Positions 13,912 to 22,674 of a stretch of DNA of 28,814 nucleotides are shown piece after piece. This stretch comes from Holophagales bacterium (GTDB taxonomy: Bacteria; Acidobacteriota; Holophagae; Holophagales; Holophagaceae): positions 1 to 28,814 of the forward strand of contig JAITFL010000131.1 in NCBI GenBank assembly GCA_031281385.1, written 5' to 3'. Each line of letters starts with the position of its first letter. Position 1 is the first letter of the stretch. The notes beneath the pieces are model-generated. The model worked only from the letters and a program-made list of their open reading frames with translations. It was not told the origin of the DNA and made no database searches. The position numbers and the translations under genes are program-made.

Positions 13912-14200
13912 TTAGTATTTAATAAGCTTTTCCAAGCCCCGGCGCGAAACACAACAGGCCGCAAGATGCTCGCCCCGAGCCTAAGCGGCGAATGACCTCG
14001 CCGCGTATCCAATCGGCATAAACATGACGCGGGCGAAGCCTGCATCAGTACCGCCGCGCAGCGGCCAACATAGAAACGTCCAGTTCAGCATCCGGGCGAC
14101 TCCATGCCACGACTATGAGCGAACCAAGTTATCAAGGTGCGCCCTCCGAACACGTGAAGTGTTCAGTAGCGCAACGAAGCTTCGCAGTTCAAAAATGATA

Positions 14201-14234
14201 GGAGGTTTTGCAAGAAACTCCCCTTGCAAAACCT
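14201..14234. repeat. 12-bp perfect hairpin carrying the GGAGGTTTTGCAAG repeat motif
   Basis: AGGTTTTGCAAG (14203-14214), loop AAACTCCC, CTTGCAAAACCT (14223-14234). The 14-mer at 14201-14214 recurs inverted at 4431-4444, and TTTTGCAAGAAATTC at 796-810 matches 14206-14220 with one mismatch. It may also terminate the porin transcript, although no T-run follows. Confidence 0.7.
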
Positions 14235-14288
14235 GAGCGCACGTCTGCTACTAGCGTTTTGCAATGGACTCTTAAAGATTTAGGTTCC

Positions 14289-15449
14289 TCACCAGAACAG
14301 CATTTGCCACTGGACGTTGATTTGGTTGTATGCCTTTAGTGTTTTGCTTTCGCCAACATTTTGGGGGTCAACCTTTGTATAGAACACCTTTAGGTTGTTT
14401 TGGTGCCCCTTGAACCACCACGCCAGCCCAGCCCCCACCCTTGTTTCATCGCAGGAACTGGCATCAGCAAGCGGAATATCCATCTTGCGGGATTCGTAGC
14501 GCACCATCGGACTCAACTTTAACGCGCCTATGCGATAGCCTAGCTCGGCAAAGTTTGTTGTCTGTTTGCGCAGCGTTGGAAGCCATTTCCCGCCGTCCAT
14601 GATGACGTAATCAAACTGCCCCATGATTCCGTTGCTGCCTATGGGCATGTCCATATACACGTCAACGGCCGTGGCTGAATAGTCTTCCTGCCTGTCGTGG
14701 CCGACGCCGATTGACAATACTTTTTTGGCTCCCAGGTATGACCCGCCAAGGAACAGCCCGCCCTCGGCATCAAAGAAGTTCCACTGGGCCCGGCCCGCTA
14801 ATCTGAAGCTGTTTCTTGCATTCACTTTGCCCAAGGTCTCCTCTGTTGCTGAAACCTGCGCCGCCCTTTTGCCCTGAAACACGCCAAGGCGAAATTCTAG
14901 GTTCCCATGCGTCTTGCCGACAACGCCCCTGACCTGCATTCCGCCATCCCTGTTTGTGCTGCTTCCCATTGGACTGCTCTGTGAAAATGCGTAGGTTCCA
15001 AAATCCCAACTGTGCAGGTTCGTTGCAGCTTGCGTTGAGATGTGGGAGAGCGGAACTATGATTAAGCCCGCGTCTAATTTAATTTTTTCCGTAAATTTGT
15101 ATGTCAGTACAGCGTCCTGGATGACAAAGCCACCATTAGTTTTGGTCCCATCAGCTACTCCCTTGCCCAAAGTGGCATCGTCTGTTATGATGAAATACTC
15201 AAAATCGGTTCCGATATTCCCAGACAGCATGAGGCGCATCCTTCTCAAAAAGAGGTTCTGGCTGGTACCTTCCAGTTTTGAGTTCGATGATTCGACAGCC
15301 TCGAATGACGGCTGGGCCATAAAGCCTATCTTTAGAGTAGATTCTTTTCCCTCGATTGTCGCGGGCGCTTGGGCCGATAGGAACAGGGAAGAAGTGGCGA
15401 GAATGGCCAGTGCCGCCGTTTTCGCTGAGATTTTTGCCGAGATTTTCAT
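14289..15449 (-). CDS. Outer-membrane porin (phosphate-selective porin O/P-like)
   Basis: The mature protein is a beta-barrel. After the signal peptide (MKISAKISAKTAALAILATSSLFLSAQA) come alternating strands such as TLKIGFMAQPSFEAV, RRMRLMLSGNIGTDFEYFII, QDAVLTYKF, IKLDAGLIIVPLS and GTYAFSQSSPMG, and then RDGGMQVRGVV. The chain ends in INVQWQMLFW, a terminal aromatic as expected for BAM-dependent insertion. The length (386 residues from ATG 15449) and the RRxRLxLSGxI and RDxGxQxRG patterns fit the porin O/P group. This gives passive uptake of anions or small solutes; phosphate specificity is not shown by the sequence. The frame opens at 15521, but ATG 15449 has GGAG seven bases upstream and starts the signal peptide. 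A proS terminator separates it from the upstream gene. Confidence 0.85.
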   Translation of the reverse strand: MKISAKISAKTAALAILATSSLFLSAQAPATIEGKESTLKIGFMAQPSFEAVESSNSKLEGTSQNLFLRRMRLMLSGNIGTDFEYFIITDDATLGKGVADGTKTNGGFVIQDAVLTYKFTEKIKLDAGLIIVPLSHISTQAATNLHSWDFGTYAFSQSSPMGSSTNRDGGMQVRGVVGKTHGNLEFRLGVFQGKRAAQVSATEETLGKVNARNSFRLAGRAQWNFFDAEGGLFLGGSYLGAKKVLSIGVGHDRQEDYSATAVDVYMDMPIGSNGIMGQFDYVIMDGGKWLPTLRKQTTNFAELGYRIGALKLSPMVRYESRKMDIPLADASSCDETRVGAGLAWWFKGHQNNLKVFYTKVDPQNVGESKTLKAYNQINVQWQMLFW

Positions 15450-15584
15450 TGGCGTCTCCAAGGTGTTTCCAATTTGGGATAGGTTTTTCTTTTGCTGCCA
15501 AGAATTGCACAAGGCCAACAACCCTCTCGGCCCTATATAGCATCATACAATAACACTCGCCACCTTATCAATGTAAAAAACTGG

Positions 15585-15618
15585 CGGTGAGCAGAAAAAA
15601 ATGCGCGGCATCACCGCC
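15585..15618 (-). terminator. Intrinsic terminator overlapping the proS stop codon
   Basis: Minus strand: GGCGGTGA (15618-15611) pairs with TCACCGCC (15600-15593) over a 10-nt loop containing a T-run, followed by AG and six T. The stop TGA lies inside the first arm. Confidence 0.65.
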
Positions 15619-17392
15619 CCTTTGACTCTTCCAGTTCCTGCAAGATGCGCCCCTTTTTTTCCAAAACTGCGGCCAAAAAGTCATCGGGGCTGGCCTTGAT
15701 GGTTTCTTTTGTTTTTCTGTCTCGCAGCTCGACAATGCCATTAGACAGACCCTTGGCCCCGACAACTGCCCGCAGGGGGAAGCCCAAGAGGTCCGCGTCT
15801 TTGAACTTTACCCCAGGGCTAAGGCCCTCGCGGTCGTCCAATAGCACTTCAAGACCATTGGCTTCCAATAATTTTTCCAATTTTTCTGCAACGGCCAGCA
15901 CTTCGCCGTTGCCAGGGTCTAGGCACAGCAAGTGGACGTGGTAAGGCGCAACGGGCCAGGGCCAGATGATGCCATCTGCGTCGTGGTTCTGTTCGATTAT
16001 CGCCGAGATGGTGCGGGTCACGCCCAATCCGTAGCAGCCCATGACCATTGGCACTTCGCCGCCGTCAGCGTCCAAAAATGTGCAGGACATAGAGGCGGAA
16101 TACTTTGTGCCCAGCTTGAATACCTGCCCGACTTCTATGCCCCTGAACGCCTGTAGGCGCCCCTTGCCGCAGCGCGGGCAAACATCCCCCTCAACCGCCG
16201 TGCGTAAATCGAAGTAACCCTTGAACTGCTTTAAGTCCCTGTCGGGCTTAAAGCCAAAGTGGTGATAGTCCGTCTTGTTTGCCCCGCAGGTTAGGTTGTA
16301 TGCTCCATCAAGGCTTTTGTCCACGTACATGGGCAAATCCAGCTCCACTGGGCCTATGAAGCCGGATATAGTCCCGGCCATTTTTTCTGCCTCTTCAACG
16401 GGAGCCAACTCTATTGAGTCGGCGCCCAGCGCGTTGCGGAACTTGGCCATGTTGGGTTCAAAGTCGCTGCGTATCACCAGCCCGACGTCCCAAGATGCCT
16501 CTCCCTTGGCGGCGCGGCAGAGGTAAAACTTGCTGGCGTGATTAAGCGGCAAGCCATCGTGGTCGTTATCCTTGAAAGCCCGCGCCTGATCTTCCATTGC
16601 AATTATCCCAGGCGTACAAAAATGCGCCTTCATCAGGGGCAGTTCTGGCTCTTTTGCGTAAGGCCAAGGAACCTGCGGGGCCTCCGTCTTTTCTATGTTG
16701 CTGGTGTACTCGCACGAATCGCATGAGAGTATGGCGTCTTCGCCCGAGCCGGCCAGCACGTGGAACTCGTGCGTGTACGAGCCTCCTATGGCGCCGCTGT
16801 CGGCTTCCACTGGCCTGAACTTTACCCCCACGCGGCTGAATATCCTCTTGTAGGCGTCGAACATGGCCCAATATTCCCTGTCGGCGTCCTCGTCGCTCAC
16901 ATGAAAAGAGTAGCCATCTTTCATAATGAACTCGCGGCCCCTCATCAGGCCGAACCTGGGCCTTATCTCATCGCGGAACTTGCCTTGAAACTGGAACAGG
17001 TTTATCGGCAGTTGCTTGTAGCTTTTGATTGTGCGGCGCACGATGTCGGTGATGACTTCCTCGTGCGTGGGCCCAAGGCAGAAATCCCCGTCCTTTCTGT
17101 CCTTAAAGCGCAAAAGCTCTTTGCCATAGAATTGCCAGCGGCCCGACTCTTGCCACAGTTCGGCAGGCTGTACCGCAGGCATCAGCAGTTCTTGGCAGCC
17201 ATCCTTTTCTAGCTCTTCCCTGACTATTTGCTGTAATTTTTGGATGCTCCTATAGCACAGGGGCAGGTAATCGTAGATTCCCGCCGCCAGTTTAAGGATC
17301 ATGCCAGCGCGCATCATCAGTTGTTGGCTGATTACGTCAGCGTCCTTTGGGGTTTCTCTCAGTGTGTGGATTAGCGCCCTGCTCTGCTTCAT
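15611..17392 (-). CDS. proS: Proline-tRNA ligase (bacterial type, with editing domain)
   Basis: It charges tRNA-Pro with proline in the cytoplasm. The 593-residue product has the bacterial-type layout. Class II motif 1 is in LAAGIYDYLPLCYRSIQKL, and motif 2 is RDEIRPRFGLMRGREFIMKD. An inserted YbaK-like editing domain (about 225-405; includes KFYLCRAAKGEASWDVGLV and GFIGPVELDLPMYVD) is present and clears Ala-tRNA-Pro. VCPRCGKGRL leads into the catalytic core, motif 3 is MVMGCYGLGVTRTISAIIEQ, and the anticodon-binding domain is YHVHLLCLDPG onward. All the segments expected are present. It starts 31 bp after the end of yqeY, probably in one transcript, and ends in an intrinsic terminator. Confidence 0.97.
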   Translation of the reverse strand: MKQSRALIHTLRETPKDADVISQQLMMRAGMILKLAAGIYDYLPLCYRSIQKLQQIVREELEKDGCQELLMPAVQPAELWQESGRWQFYGKELLRFKDRKDGDFCLGPTHEEVITDIVRRTIKSYKQLPINLFQFQGKFRDEIRPRFGLMRGREFIMKDGYSFHVSDEDADREYWAMFDAYKRIFSRVGVKFRPVEADSGAIGGSYTHEFHVLAGSGEDAILSCDSCEYTSNIEKTEAPQVPWPYAKEPELPLMKAHFCTPGIIAMEDQARAFKDNDHDGLPLNHASKFYLCRAAKGEASWDVGLVIRSDFEPNMAKFRNALGADSIELAPVEEAEKMAGTISGFIGPVELDLPMYVDKSLDGAYNLTCGANKTDYHHFGFKPDRDLKQFKGYFDLRTAVEGDVCPRCGKGRLQAFRGIEVGQVFKLGTKYSASMSCTFLDADGGEVPMVMGCYGLGVTRTISAIIEQNHDADGIIWPWPVAPYHVHLLCLDPGNGEVLAVAEKLEKLLEANGLEVLLDDREGLSPGVKFKDADLLGFPLRAVVGAKGLSNGIVELRDRKTKETIKASPDDFLAAVLEKKGRILQELEESKGR

Positions 17393-17423
17393 TTTTCGCC
17401 CGTTCTTTCCTTTATGGACCCAT

Positions 17424-17873
17424 TTATGGCAATAGCGCCTGAATCATCTGGCTGGCCGTCTTTCCGTCATAGTTGCCGCCCTGCGCGGCTTGGAGTGCCT
17501 TCATTGCCTTGCCCATGTCCTTTTTGCTGGCCGCGCCGGATTCAGCGATGGCCGCTTTGACTGCGCTCTCCAGTGCCTCCCCCTCCAACATGGCGGGAAG
17601 GTAGGTCTAGAGCACGTCAATTTCGGCCCTTTCAACATCGGCCTTGTCCTCGCGCCCGCCCTTGGAAAACTGCTCCACGCTGTCCTCCCTAGATTTGACG
17701 AGCCTCTTTAAGACCGTGAGAGCATCTGCATCCGTCAAGATGCCCTGTGGGCCCAAGCCCTTTGCCACGGCCTCGTTGCGATAAGCCGCGACGGCCGAGC
17801 GCAGGACTAGCGTCCTGGCGGAATCTTTGGCCAACATCGAGTTTTTGAGGTCTGTCTGCAAACGTTCTATCAT
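17424..17873 (-). pseudogene. yqeY: GatB/YqeY-domain protein gene interrupted by one in-frame TAG
   Basis: YqeY proteins are about 148 residues and resemble the tRNA-binding tail of GatB. Reading from ATG 17873 (GGAG eight bases upstream; MIERLQTDLKNSMLAKDSAR) gives 88 good family residues ending VERAEIDVL, then TAG at 17609-17607. The same frame continues without shift: TYLPAMLEGEALESAVKAAI, then AESGAASKKDMGKAMKALQA and the rest to TAA at 17424. The second half matches the family (VLxxYLP, SGAASxKDMGKxM), so the full length would be exactly the normal 149 positions. Only one codon is wrong; a CAG to TAG change would explain it. It may be a recent nonsense mutation, a sequencing error or a suppressed amber. 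The 88-residue fragment alone would lack the C-terminal domain. Confidence 0.9.
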
Positions 17874-18012
17874 AATTAAGCTCCAAGGCATTAACTATTG
17901 TGCCCTATTTTGCTGTGGGCGGAGAGGCCAAGGGGTAAGGGATGGGTCAAAATGAGCGCAAACCAACATGTAGTATGATAATAGAGGGGACAGCGCATGG
18001 AGAAAACGACCT

Positions 18013-18024
18013 AGCGTTGACGCT
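18013..18024. promoter_or_regulatory. Small dyad upstream of the restriction-modification gene
   Basis: AGCGT-TG-ACGCT is a perfect 5+5 inverted repeat 25 bp before the ATG, and a TATGATAAT -10-like stretch lies near 17975-17983. It could be an operator, but there is no adjacent controller gene and the dyad is short. Confidence 0.3.
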
Positions 18025-18049
18025 GGCATAATCGGCTACGGAGAGGGGC

Positions 18050-21000
18050 ATGGCGGCAAGCGCACAATCGTCGCATGGGCATCAAGAGGCAATCCAAGCA
18101 TACATAGGCGAGCTGGGCGCCCAGCGCAGGACTCCCAAGCCAACGGAACACTCATACCGCCCCGCCTTGGCACGGCTGCTAAAAGAATTGCTTCCGCATC
18201 TGAACCCATCGAATGAGCAGGGGCGGACAGAGTGCGGTGCGCCAGATTTTGTCCTGCTGCGCCAAAAAGACAACGTTCCCGTGGCCTACGTCGAGGCCAA
18301 AGACATGGGCGATTCCGACCTAGAAGGGCGCAAGGGCAACAAAGAGCAGTTCGACCGCTACAAAGGGGCGCTGGATAGCATCATTTTTACGGACTACCTC
18401 GATTTTATTTTCTGCAAAGACGGCCAAATTATAGACAGGGTACGCATCGCCGAAGAAAAAGACAAAAAGATAATTCCCGCCAAAGGACAGTTCGTGAAAT
18501 TTCTAGGGCTGATGGCGGCCTTTGGCGACGCCAGCCCCCAAGCAATTGCCTCACCCGCAAAACTGGCCCAGATCATGGCAAACAAGGCGCGGCTGATGGC
18601 GAAGGTCTTTGAGGGTTCCGTCGCAACAGAGAGCGGCGATGGTTCGCTCATGGGCCAGATGGAGGCGTTCAGGAGCTATTTGATCCATGACATTACTCCA
18701 AAAGAGTTTGCGGATCTCTACGCCCAGACCATCACATACGGAATGTTTGCGGCGCGCATCCACGCCTCATCGACCGATGCCTTCAGCAGGAGAAGCTCGG
18801 CAGAACTAATACCCAAGACCAACCCGTTTTTGCGAAACCTCTTCCACACCATCGCGGGGCTAGACCTCAGAGAGGGCATCAGCTGGATAGTGGATGACCT
18901 TGCGGAAGCCTTTAAGGCCACAGACATCGAAGCCGTGCTGAGTGGCATAGGGCGATCAATGCACCAAGCTGACCCGCTTATACACTTTTACGAGGACTTT
19001 CTGTCTGCATACGACCCCGCCCTGCGAAAAAGTCGTGGAGTGTGGTACACCCCAAAGCCCATCGTGCAGTTCATAGTCAGGGCGGTTGACCATGTCCTTC
19101 GGACAGACTTCAACCTGCCGAAGGGCTTGGCGGACAATTCAAAAATAAGAATCAGAACTCAAAACGCCGAATCCGAAGTACACAAAGTCCAGATACTGGA
19201 CCCAGCAACCGGCACGGGGACTTTTTTGGCAGAAACAGTTGGTCAGATATTTGAAAAATTCCAAGGCCAAGCTGGGGCGTGGCAGAGCTACGTAGAACAG
19301 CACCTGATACCGCGCATCAACGGCTTTGAGATACTGATGGCCCCATACGCGATGGCGCATTTAAAGTTGGACTGGATGCTGGCAGAAACGGGTTACGTAC
19401 ACAAAGGCGGCCAGCGTCTGCGGATCTACCTGACAAACTCGCTGGAAGAACACCACCCCGACACGGGGACACTATTCGCCCAGTTTTTGGCCAACGAGGC
19501 GAGAGAGGCTAACGCGGTCAAAAAAGATGCGCCCGTGATGGTTATTATGGGGAACCCGCCCTACTCAATAAGTAGCAGTAACAAGGGCAAATGGATTGAC
19601 GACCTGATTGGCGATTACAAGAGCGGGCTGGGCGAGCGCAACATCCAACCCCTTTCGGACGACTACATCAAGTTCATACGTTATGGACAGCACCTCATAG
19701 AAAAGAACGGTGAGGGCGTGCTGGCCTACATATCCAACAACAGTTTTATTGATGGGATTATCCACAGGCAGATGCGAAAAAGGCTGCTAGAGTTTTTTGA
19801 CAAAATATACATCCTCGACCTCCACGGCAACACAAGGAGAAAAGAAGCCTCTCCAGATGGAGGCAAGGATGAAAACGTGTTCGACATACAGCAGGGCGTA
19901 TCCGTCAACATCTTTATAAAGACAAGGGCAGTGGCAAAACAGAAAAGAGCCGATGCTAAAGTTTTTCATTGCGACCTTTTCGGCAAGCGTGAGGAAAAAT
20001 ACAGCTTTTTGCGCGATGCTGCATTGGACGGAGTGCAGTGGTCTGAAATCGTATTCAAAGATGAGAGCTATTTGTTTGTTCCTAAGAATTTTGAACTATG
20101 GAATGAATACGAAAAAGGATTTAGGATTGATGAACTTTTCCCAATCAATGCAAATGGAATTAAAACTCAAAGAGATGACGCCTCAATTACATTAACTCAA
20201 GAAAAATGTGATATAATAAAAAATGATTTTTTGACTCTTTCAAATCATGAGCTATCCCAAAAATATGGTTTCATTGATGTAAGAGATTGGACAATAGATG
20301 AATCCAGAAATGACTTGCAACAAAATAATATTATTGCATCTAGATTACATTACCGCCCATTTGATTTTCGTTTTATGAATTATACAGGCAAAACCATGGG
20401 GATAATGGGATATCCGCGATATAGCCTGATGAAGCATTTTATTGTTGGACAGAATATCGGATTGATAATATCTAGGCAAGCGATAACAGACAATTGGTCT
20501 CACGTTCAATTAACAAAAGAAATTATTGACAACAGGATTCATTACAGCAACAAAGGCATACCAATTGTTTGTCCTTTATATCTATATTCTGACCATGCAG
20601 ACTCACCACGTGAACCCAACCTAGACCTTGAAATAGTCAAAAAAATTTCAAAAGGCATTGGCCTTGATTTTGAATATGAAAAGAGTGGAGAAACATTCAA
20701 ATTTGCACCAATAGATTTGCTGGATTACATCTATGCTGTTCTGCATTCCGCAGACTATCGCAAGAAATACAATGAAGCGCTAAAAAATGACTTTCCTCAT
20801 GTACCATACCCCGATGATACTTTAGAGTTTCGCCGACTAGCAAGCCTTGGGGCGGAGTTGCGCGGCCTGCACCTGCTGGAACACCCAGGGCTAAATAAAG
20901 TCCTCCATGAATACTCTTTCCCAGCCATCGGGGACAACGCGGTTGAAAAGCTACGCTGGCAGCCCCACTCCCCGGACAATGGCCTTGGCAGGGTGTGGAT

Positions 21001-21190
21001 CAACGAAAAACAGTACTTTGACAAGGTGCCGCTGGCATCTTGGGTATTTTACATAGGCGGCTATCAGCCGGCCCAAAAATGGCTGAAAGACCGCAAGGGG
21101 CGTACACTCACGTTTGAGGACATCGAACACTACCAAAAGATGATAAAAGCACTTGCCATGACCAAAGAAATAATGGGCAAGATAGGCTGA
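18050..21190 (+). CDS. Single-chain restriction enzyme / adenine-N6 methyltransferase (type IIG, type ISP-like)
   Basis: The 1046-residue product fuses nuclease, methylase and specificity functions. The N-terminal PD-(D/E)xK nuclease has GAPDFVLL (D66) and AYVEAKDMG (E82, K84). Residues about 150-380 are a helical coupler with SRGVWYTPKPIVQFIVRAVD. The methylase has motif I ILDPATGTGTFLAE (about 381-394) and motif IV MGNPPYS (about residue 500), marking an adenine-N6 enzyme. The rest is a C-terminal specificity region of the type-ISP kind. No helicase motifs are present, so it is a short IIG-like enzyme rather than a full type ISP motor. ATG 18050 follows GGAGAGGGGC. Bases about 20050-20830 are strikingly AT-rich compared with both sides, within the presumed recognition domain. 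No separate methylase or specificity gene is adjacent. Confidence 0.88.
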   Translation: MAASAQSSHGHQEAIQAYIGELGAQRRTPKPTEHSYRPALARLLKELLPHLNPSNEQGRTECGAPDFVLLRQKDNVPVAYVEAKDMGDSDLEGRKGNKEQFDRYKGALDSIIFTDYLDFIFCKDGQIIDRVRIAEEKDKKIIPAKGQFVKFLGLMAAFGDASPQAIASPAKLAQIMANKARLMAKVFEGSVATESGDGSLMGQMEAFRSYLIHDITPKEFADLYAQTITYGMFAARIHASSTDAFSRRSSAELIPKTNPFLRNLFHTIAGLDLREGISWIVDDLAEAFKATDIEAVLSGIGRSMHQADPLIHFYEDFLSAYDPALRKSRGVWYTPKPIVQFIVRAVDHVLRTDFNLPKGLADNSKIRIRTQNAESEVHKVQILDPATGTGTFLAETVGQIFEKFQGQAGAWQSYVEQHLIPRINGFEILMAPYAMAHLKLDWMLAETGYVHKGGQRLRIYLTNSLEEHHPDTGTLFAQFLANEAREANAVKKDAPVMVIMGNPPYSISSSNKGKWIDDLIGDYKSGLGERNIQPLSDDYIKFIRYGQHLIEKNGEGVLAYISNNSFIDGIIHRQMRKRLLEFFDKIYILDLHGNTRRKEASPDGGKDENVFDIQQGVSVNIFIKTRAVAKQKRADAKVFHCDLFGKREEKYSFLRDAALDGVQWSEIVFKDESYLFVPKNFELWNEYEKGFRIDELFPINANGIKTQRDDASITLTQEKCDIIKNDFLTLSNHELSQKYGFIDVRDWTIDESRNDLQQNNIIASRLHYRPFDFRFMNYTGKTMGIMGYPRYSLMKHFIVGQNIGLIISRQAITDNWSHVQLTKEIIDNRIHYSNKGIPIVCPLYLYSDHADSPREPNLDLEIVKKISKGIGLDFEYEKSGETFKFAPIDLLDYIYAVLHSADYRKKYNEALKNDFPHVPYPDDTLEFRRLASLGAELRGLHLLEHPGLNKVLHEYSFPAIGDNAVEKLRWQPHSPDNGLGRVWINEKQYFDKVPLASWVFYIGGYQPAQKWLKDRKGRTLTFEDIEHYQKMIKALAMTKEIMGKIG

Positions 21191-21232
21191 TGGCAGTTTC
21201 AAGTTCAAGCGACGTGCGACAAAAAGTTGGCA

Positions 21233-22621
21233 TCAGGCTTTCGCGTCCTGGCTCTTTATCCACCAGTTGTAGGCGAACATGCACAGCGCGGCAATAAATC
21301 CGCAACTGGCCAGCAGCACCCATCCGGTCGTGGCCTGTTTGGGGTCAAGCTGCAGCAGCTTGTTGGGAAGCTCGGTGGCGTTTTTGCACATTATCCCATT
21401 GAATATGTAGGCCCCGCCGAATCCGCCCAAGATGCTGCCAAGGGCCATCGGCAGGTTTGAATACCCTTGGAACAGCCCCTCTTGGCCCTTTGGCGCGAAA
21501 GAGGCAATGTACTCGTACATCTTGGCGCTCTTGAATAGCTCGCCAAACGCAATCATTGCCACGGTCAAGATGACAAACAGGCTTCCCAGCGGAATAAGGT
21601 CATTGCCGATGATCCTCGTCACGCCGCCATCCATATAGAGGGGGAAGATGTTTATCAGCATTGAGGACGCGATAATAATTATGCCCACCAAGATGCTTTT
21701 GACCGGCGGCAGCTTGCCGAATATTTTTGTGATCAACAATTGGCAGGTGACTATTACAAATGGATTGGCGGCTGTGTAGATGTCCATCGCTGGAGTCAGT
21801 TCAACAGTCTTGCGCGTGTAGAGAGGCAGCAGGTTATAAACTTGGGTGTAAATAAAATAGAATCCGCTGGTGATGATGATAAATATGGTAAACCTTGGGT
21901 TTGCAAGAACCTTTACCATGTCAATGAGAATCTTGCCAACGGGCTTTGGCTGTTTCTTTTCTGTTATTCCCATTTCAACGTCAGGGTCTTTGAACAAGAA
22001 CACCACCAGCGAAAATGCCACGACTGCGGCTATGGCGCTGACGATAAAAATGGAACTCAGGTCAAACCCTTGCGCGTGCCTCACGTTGTAGGCAACGAAG
22101 CGGCCAACCAAGCTGCCGATGTTGATGACCATGTAAAAAATTGCGAACCCAAGGGCGCGCCTCGTGCCTGCCGTCTTCTGCACAGTTCCGGCGATGACGG
22201 GTTTTACAAAACTGCCGCCGACGCCAATGAATAGAACGCCGAGGCACACCGGCAAAATCGAGCCGAGCGTAGCCGTAATCTCGTGCCCAGGCGCCTCTAG
22301 CAGGCCCTGCCCGCCCAGCCAAACTGGATAGCCCAACCCAAAGTACCCAATGGAAACTAGCACAAAGGCGATGAGCAGCGCCCTCTTGAAGCCTATCTGG
22401 TCTGAAATGGTGCCAGAAAGTATGGGCAGGAAATAGACCAGCCCCCACAAAAACGAATTGATCAGGCTTGGCCAATAGTCGCCGAAACCAAGCTGGCCCA
22501 AGTAGATCACCACAAAGCTGGCCATCGCGTAGTAGGCCGCCCTCTCGAATAGCTCGATGGTGTTGGCCGACCAGAAACTGGAAGGGAAAGGCGCTGGTTT
22601 GGCTTGTTCGTCACTGGTCAT
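21233..22621 (-). CDS. POT/PTR family proton-coupled peptide transporter
   Basis: This is a 462-residue MFS protein with about 12-14 membrane helices that should import di- and tripeptides with protons. The family motif ExxER is E23-L-F-E26-R27 in TIELFERAAYYA, and the PTR signature FYMVINIGSLVG is present after the fourth or fifth helix. Other conserved parts are PILSGTISDQIGFKRALL and GFYFIYTQVYNLLPLY. No truncation is seen. ATG 22621 is preceded by GAGG. The gene is divergent from the PTPS-like gene, with only 53 bp between starts, so the two promoters must overlap; it converges with the restriction-modification gene. Confidence 0.9.
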   Translation of the reverse strand: MTSDEQAKPAPFPSSFWSANTIELFERAAYYAMASFVVIYLGQLGFGDYWPSLINSFLWGLVYFLPILSGTISDQIGFKRALLIAFVLVSIGYFGLGYPVWLGGQGLLEAPGHEITATLGSILPVCLGVLFIGVGGSFVKPVIAGTVQKTAGTRRALGFAIFYMVINIGSLVGRFVAYNVRHAQGFDLSSIFIVSAIAAVVAFSLVVFLFKDPDVEMGITEKKQPKPVGKILIDMVKVLANPRFTIFIIITSGFYFIYTQVYNLLPLYTRKTVELTPAMDIYTAANPFVIVTCQLLITKIFGKLPPVKSILVGIIIIASSMLINIFPLYMDGGVTRIIGNDLIPLGSLFVILTVAMIAFGELFKSAKMYEYIASFAPKGQEGLFQGYSNLPMALGSILGGFGGAYIFNGIMCKNATELPNKLLQLDPKQATTGWVLLASCGFIAALCMFAYNWWIKSQDAKA

Positions 22622-22674
22622 GGGAACCCTCGTTTTTTCAATATTATATTCTATTTCTAATTCAAAATGGAATA

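Larger units (their letters stand above)
13756..14288. other. Hairpin-rich non-coding region, candidate structured RNA
   Basis: 533 bp with no convincing gene on either strand but many strong stems. These are CTGCCC/GGGCAG (13783-13832); a long two-part hairpin (13856-13911); GCTCG/CGAGC (13968-13980); GCGGCGA/TCGCCGC (13985-14004); GCGGGC-GAA-GCCTGC (14029-14043); GCCGC-GCA-GCGGC (14053-14065); GAACAC/GTGTTC (14148-14164 region); and a 12-bp stem (14203-14234). A stem GTGCGC/GCGCAC (14137-14142 with 14237-14242) would close the last two into a branched structure. I do not find the signatures of tmRNA, RNase P, SRP RNA or a group II intron domain V. The strand is undecided. Confidence 0.5.

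Noticed and set aside
13779..14045. 88-residue open frame on the minus strand in the hairpin-rich region
   Set aside because: Its residues follow the inverted repeats, show no domain or signal peptide, and there is no ribosome-binding site; more likely a by-product of structured DNA.
13756..14288. tmRNA, RNase P RNA, SRP RNA or group II intron fragment
   Set aside because: None of the conserved sequence signatures (tRNA-like ends, GGAAGGAAGCAGCC-like loop, RNase P core, domain V) could be found on either strand.
17607..17609. Genome-wide reassignment of TAG
   Set aside because: ruvC, murA, the glycosyltransferase and the DUF2891 gene all end at natural positions with TAG, so TAG normally terminates translation here.
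18050..21190. Full type ISP restriction enzyme with translocase
   Set aside because: No helicase Walker or DEAD-like motifs lie between the nuclease and the methylase; the length is also far below that of LlaBIII-like enzymes.
22468..22674. Upstream extension of the PTPS-like protein
   Set aside because: It overlaps the transporter gene on the other strand and its composition is that of an antisense shadow; the start at 22675 fits the fold.
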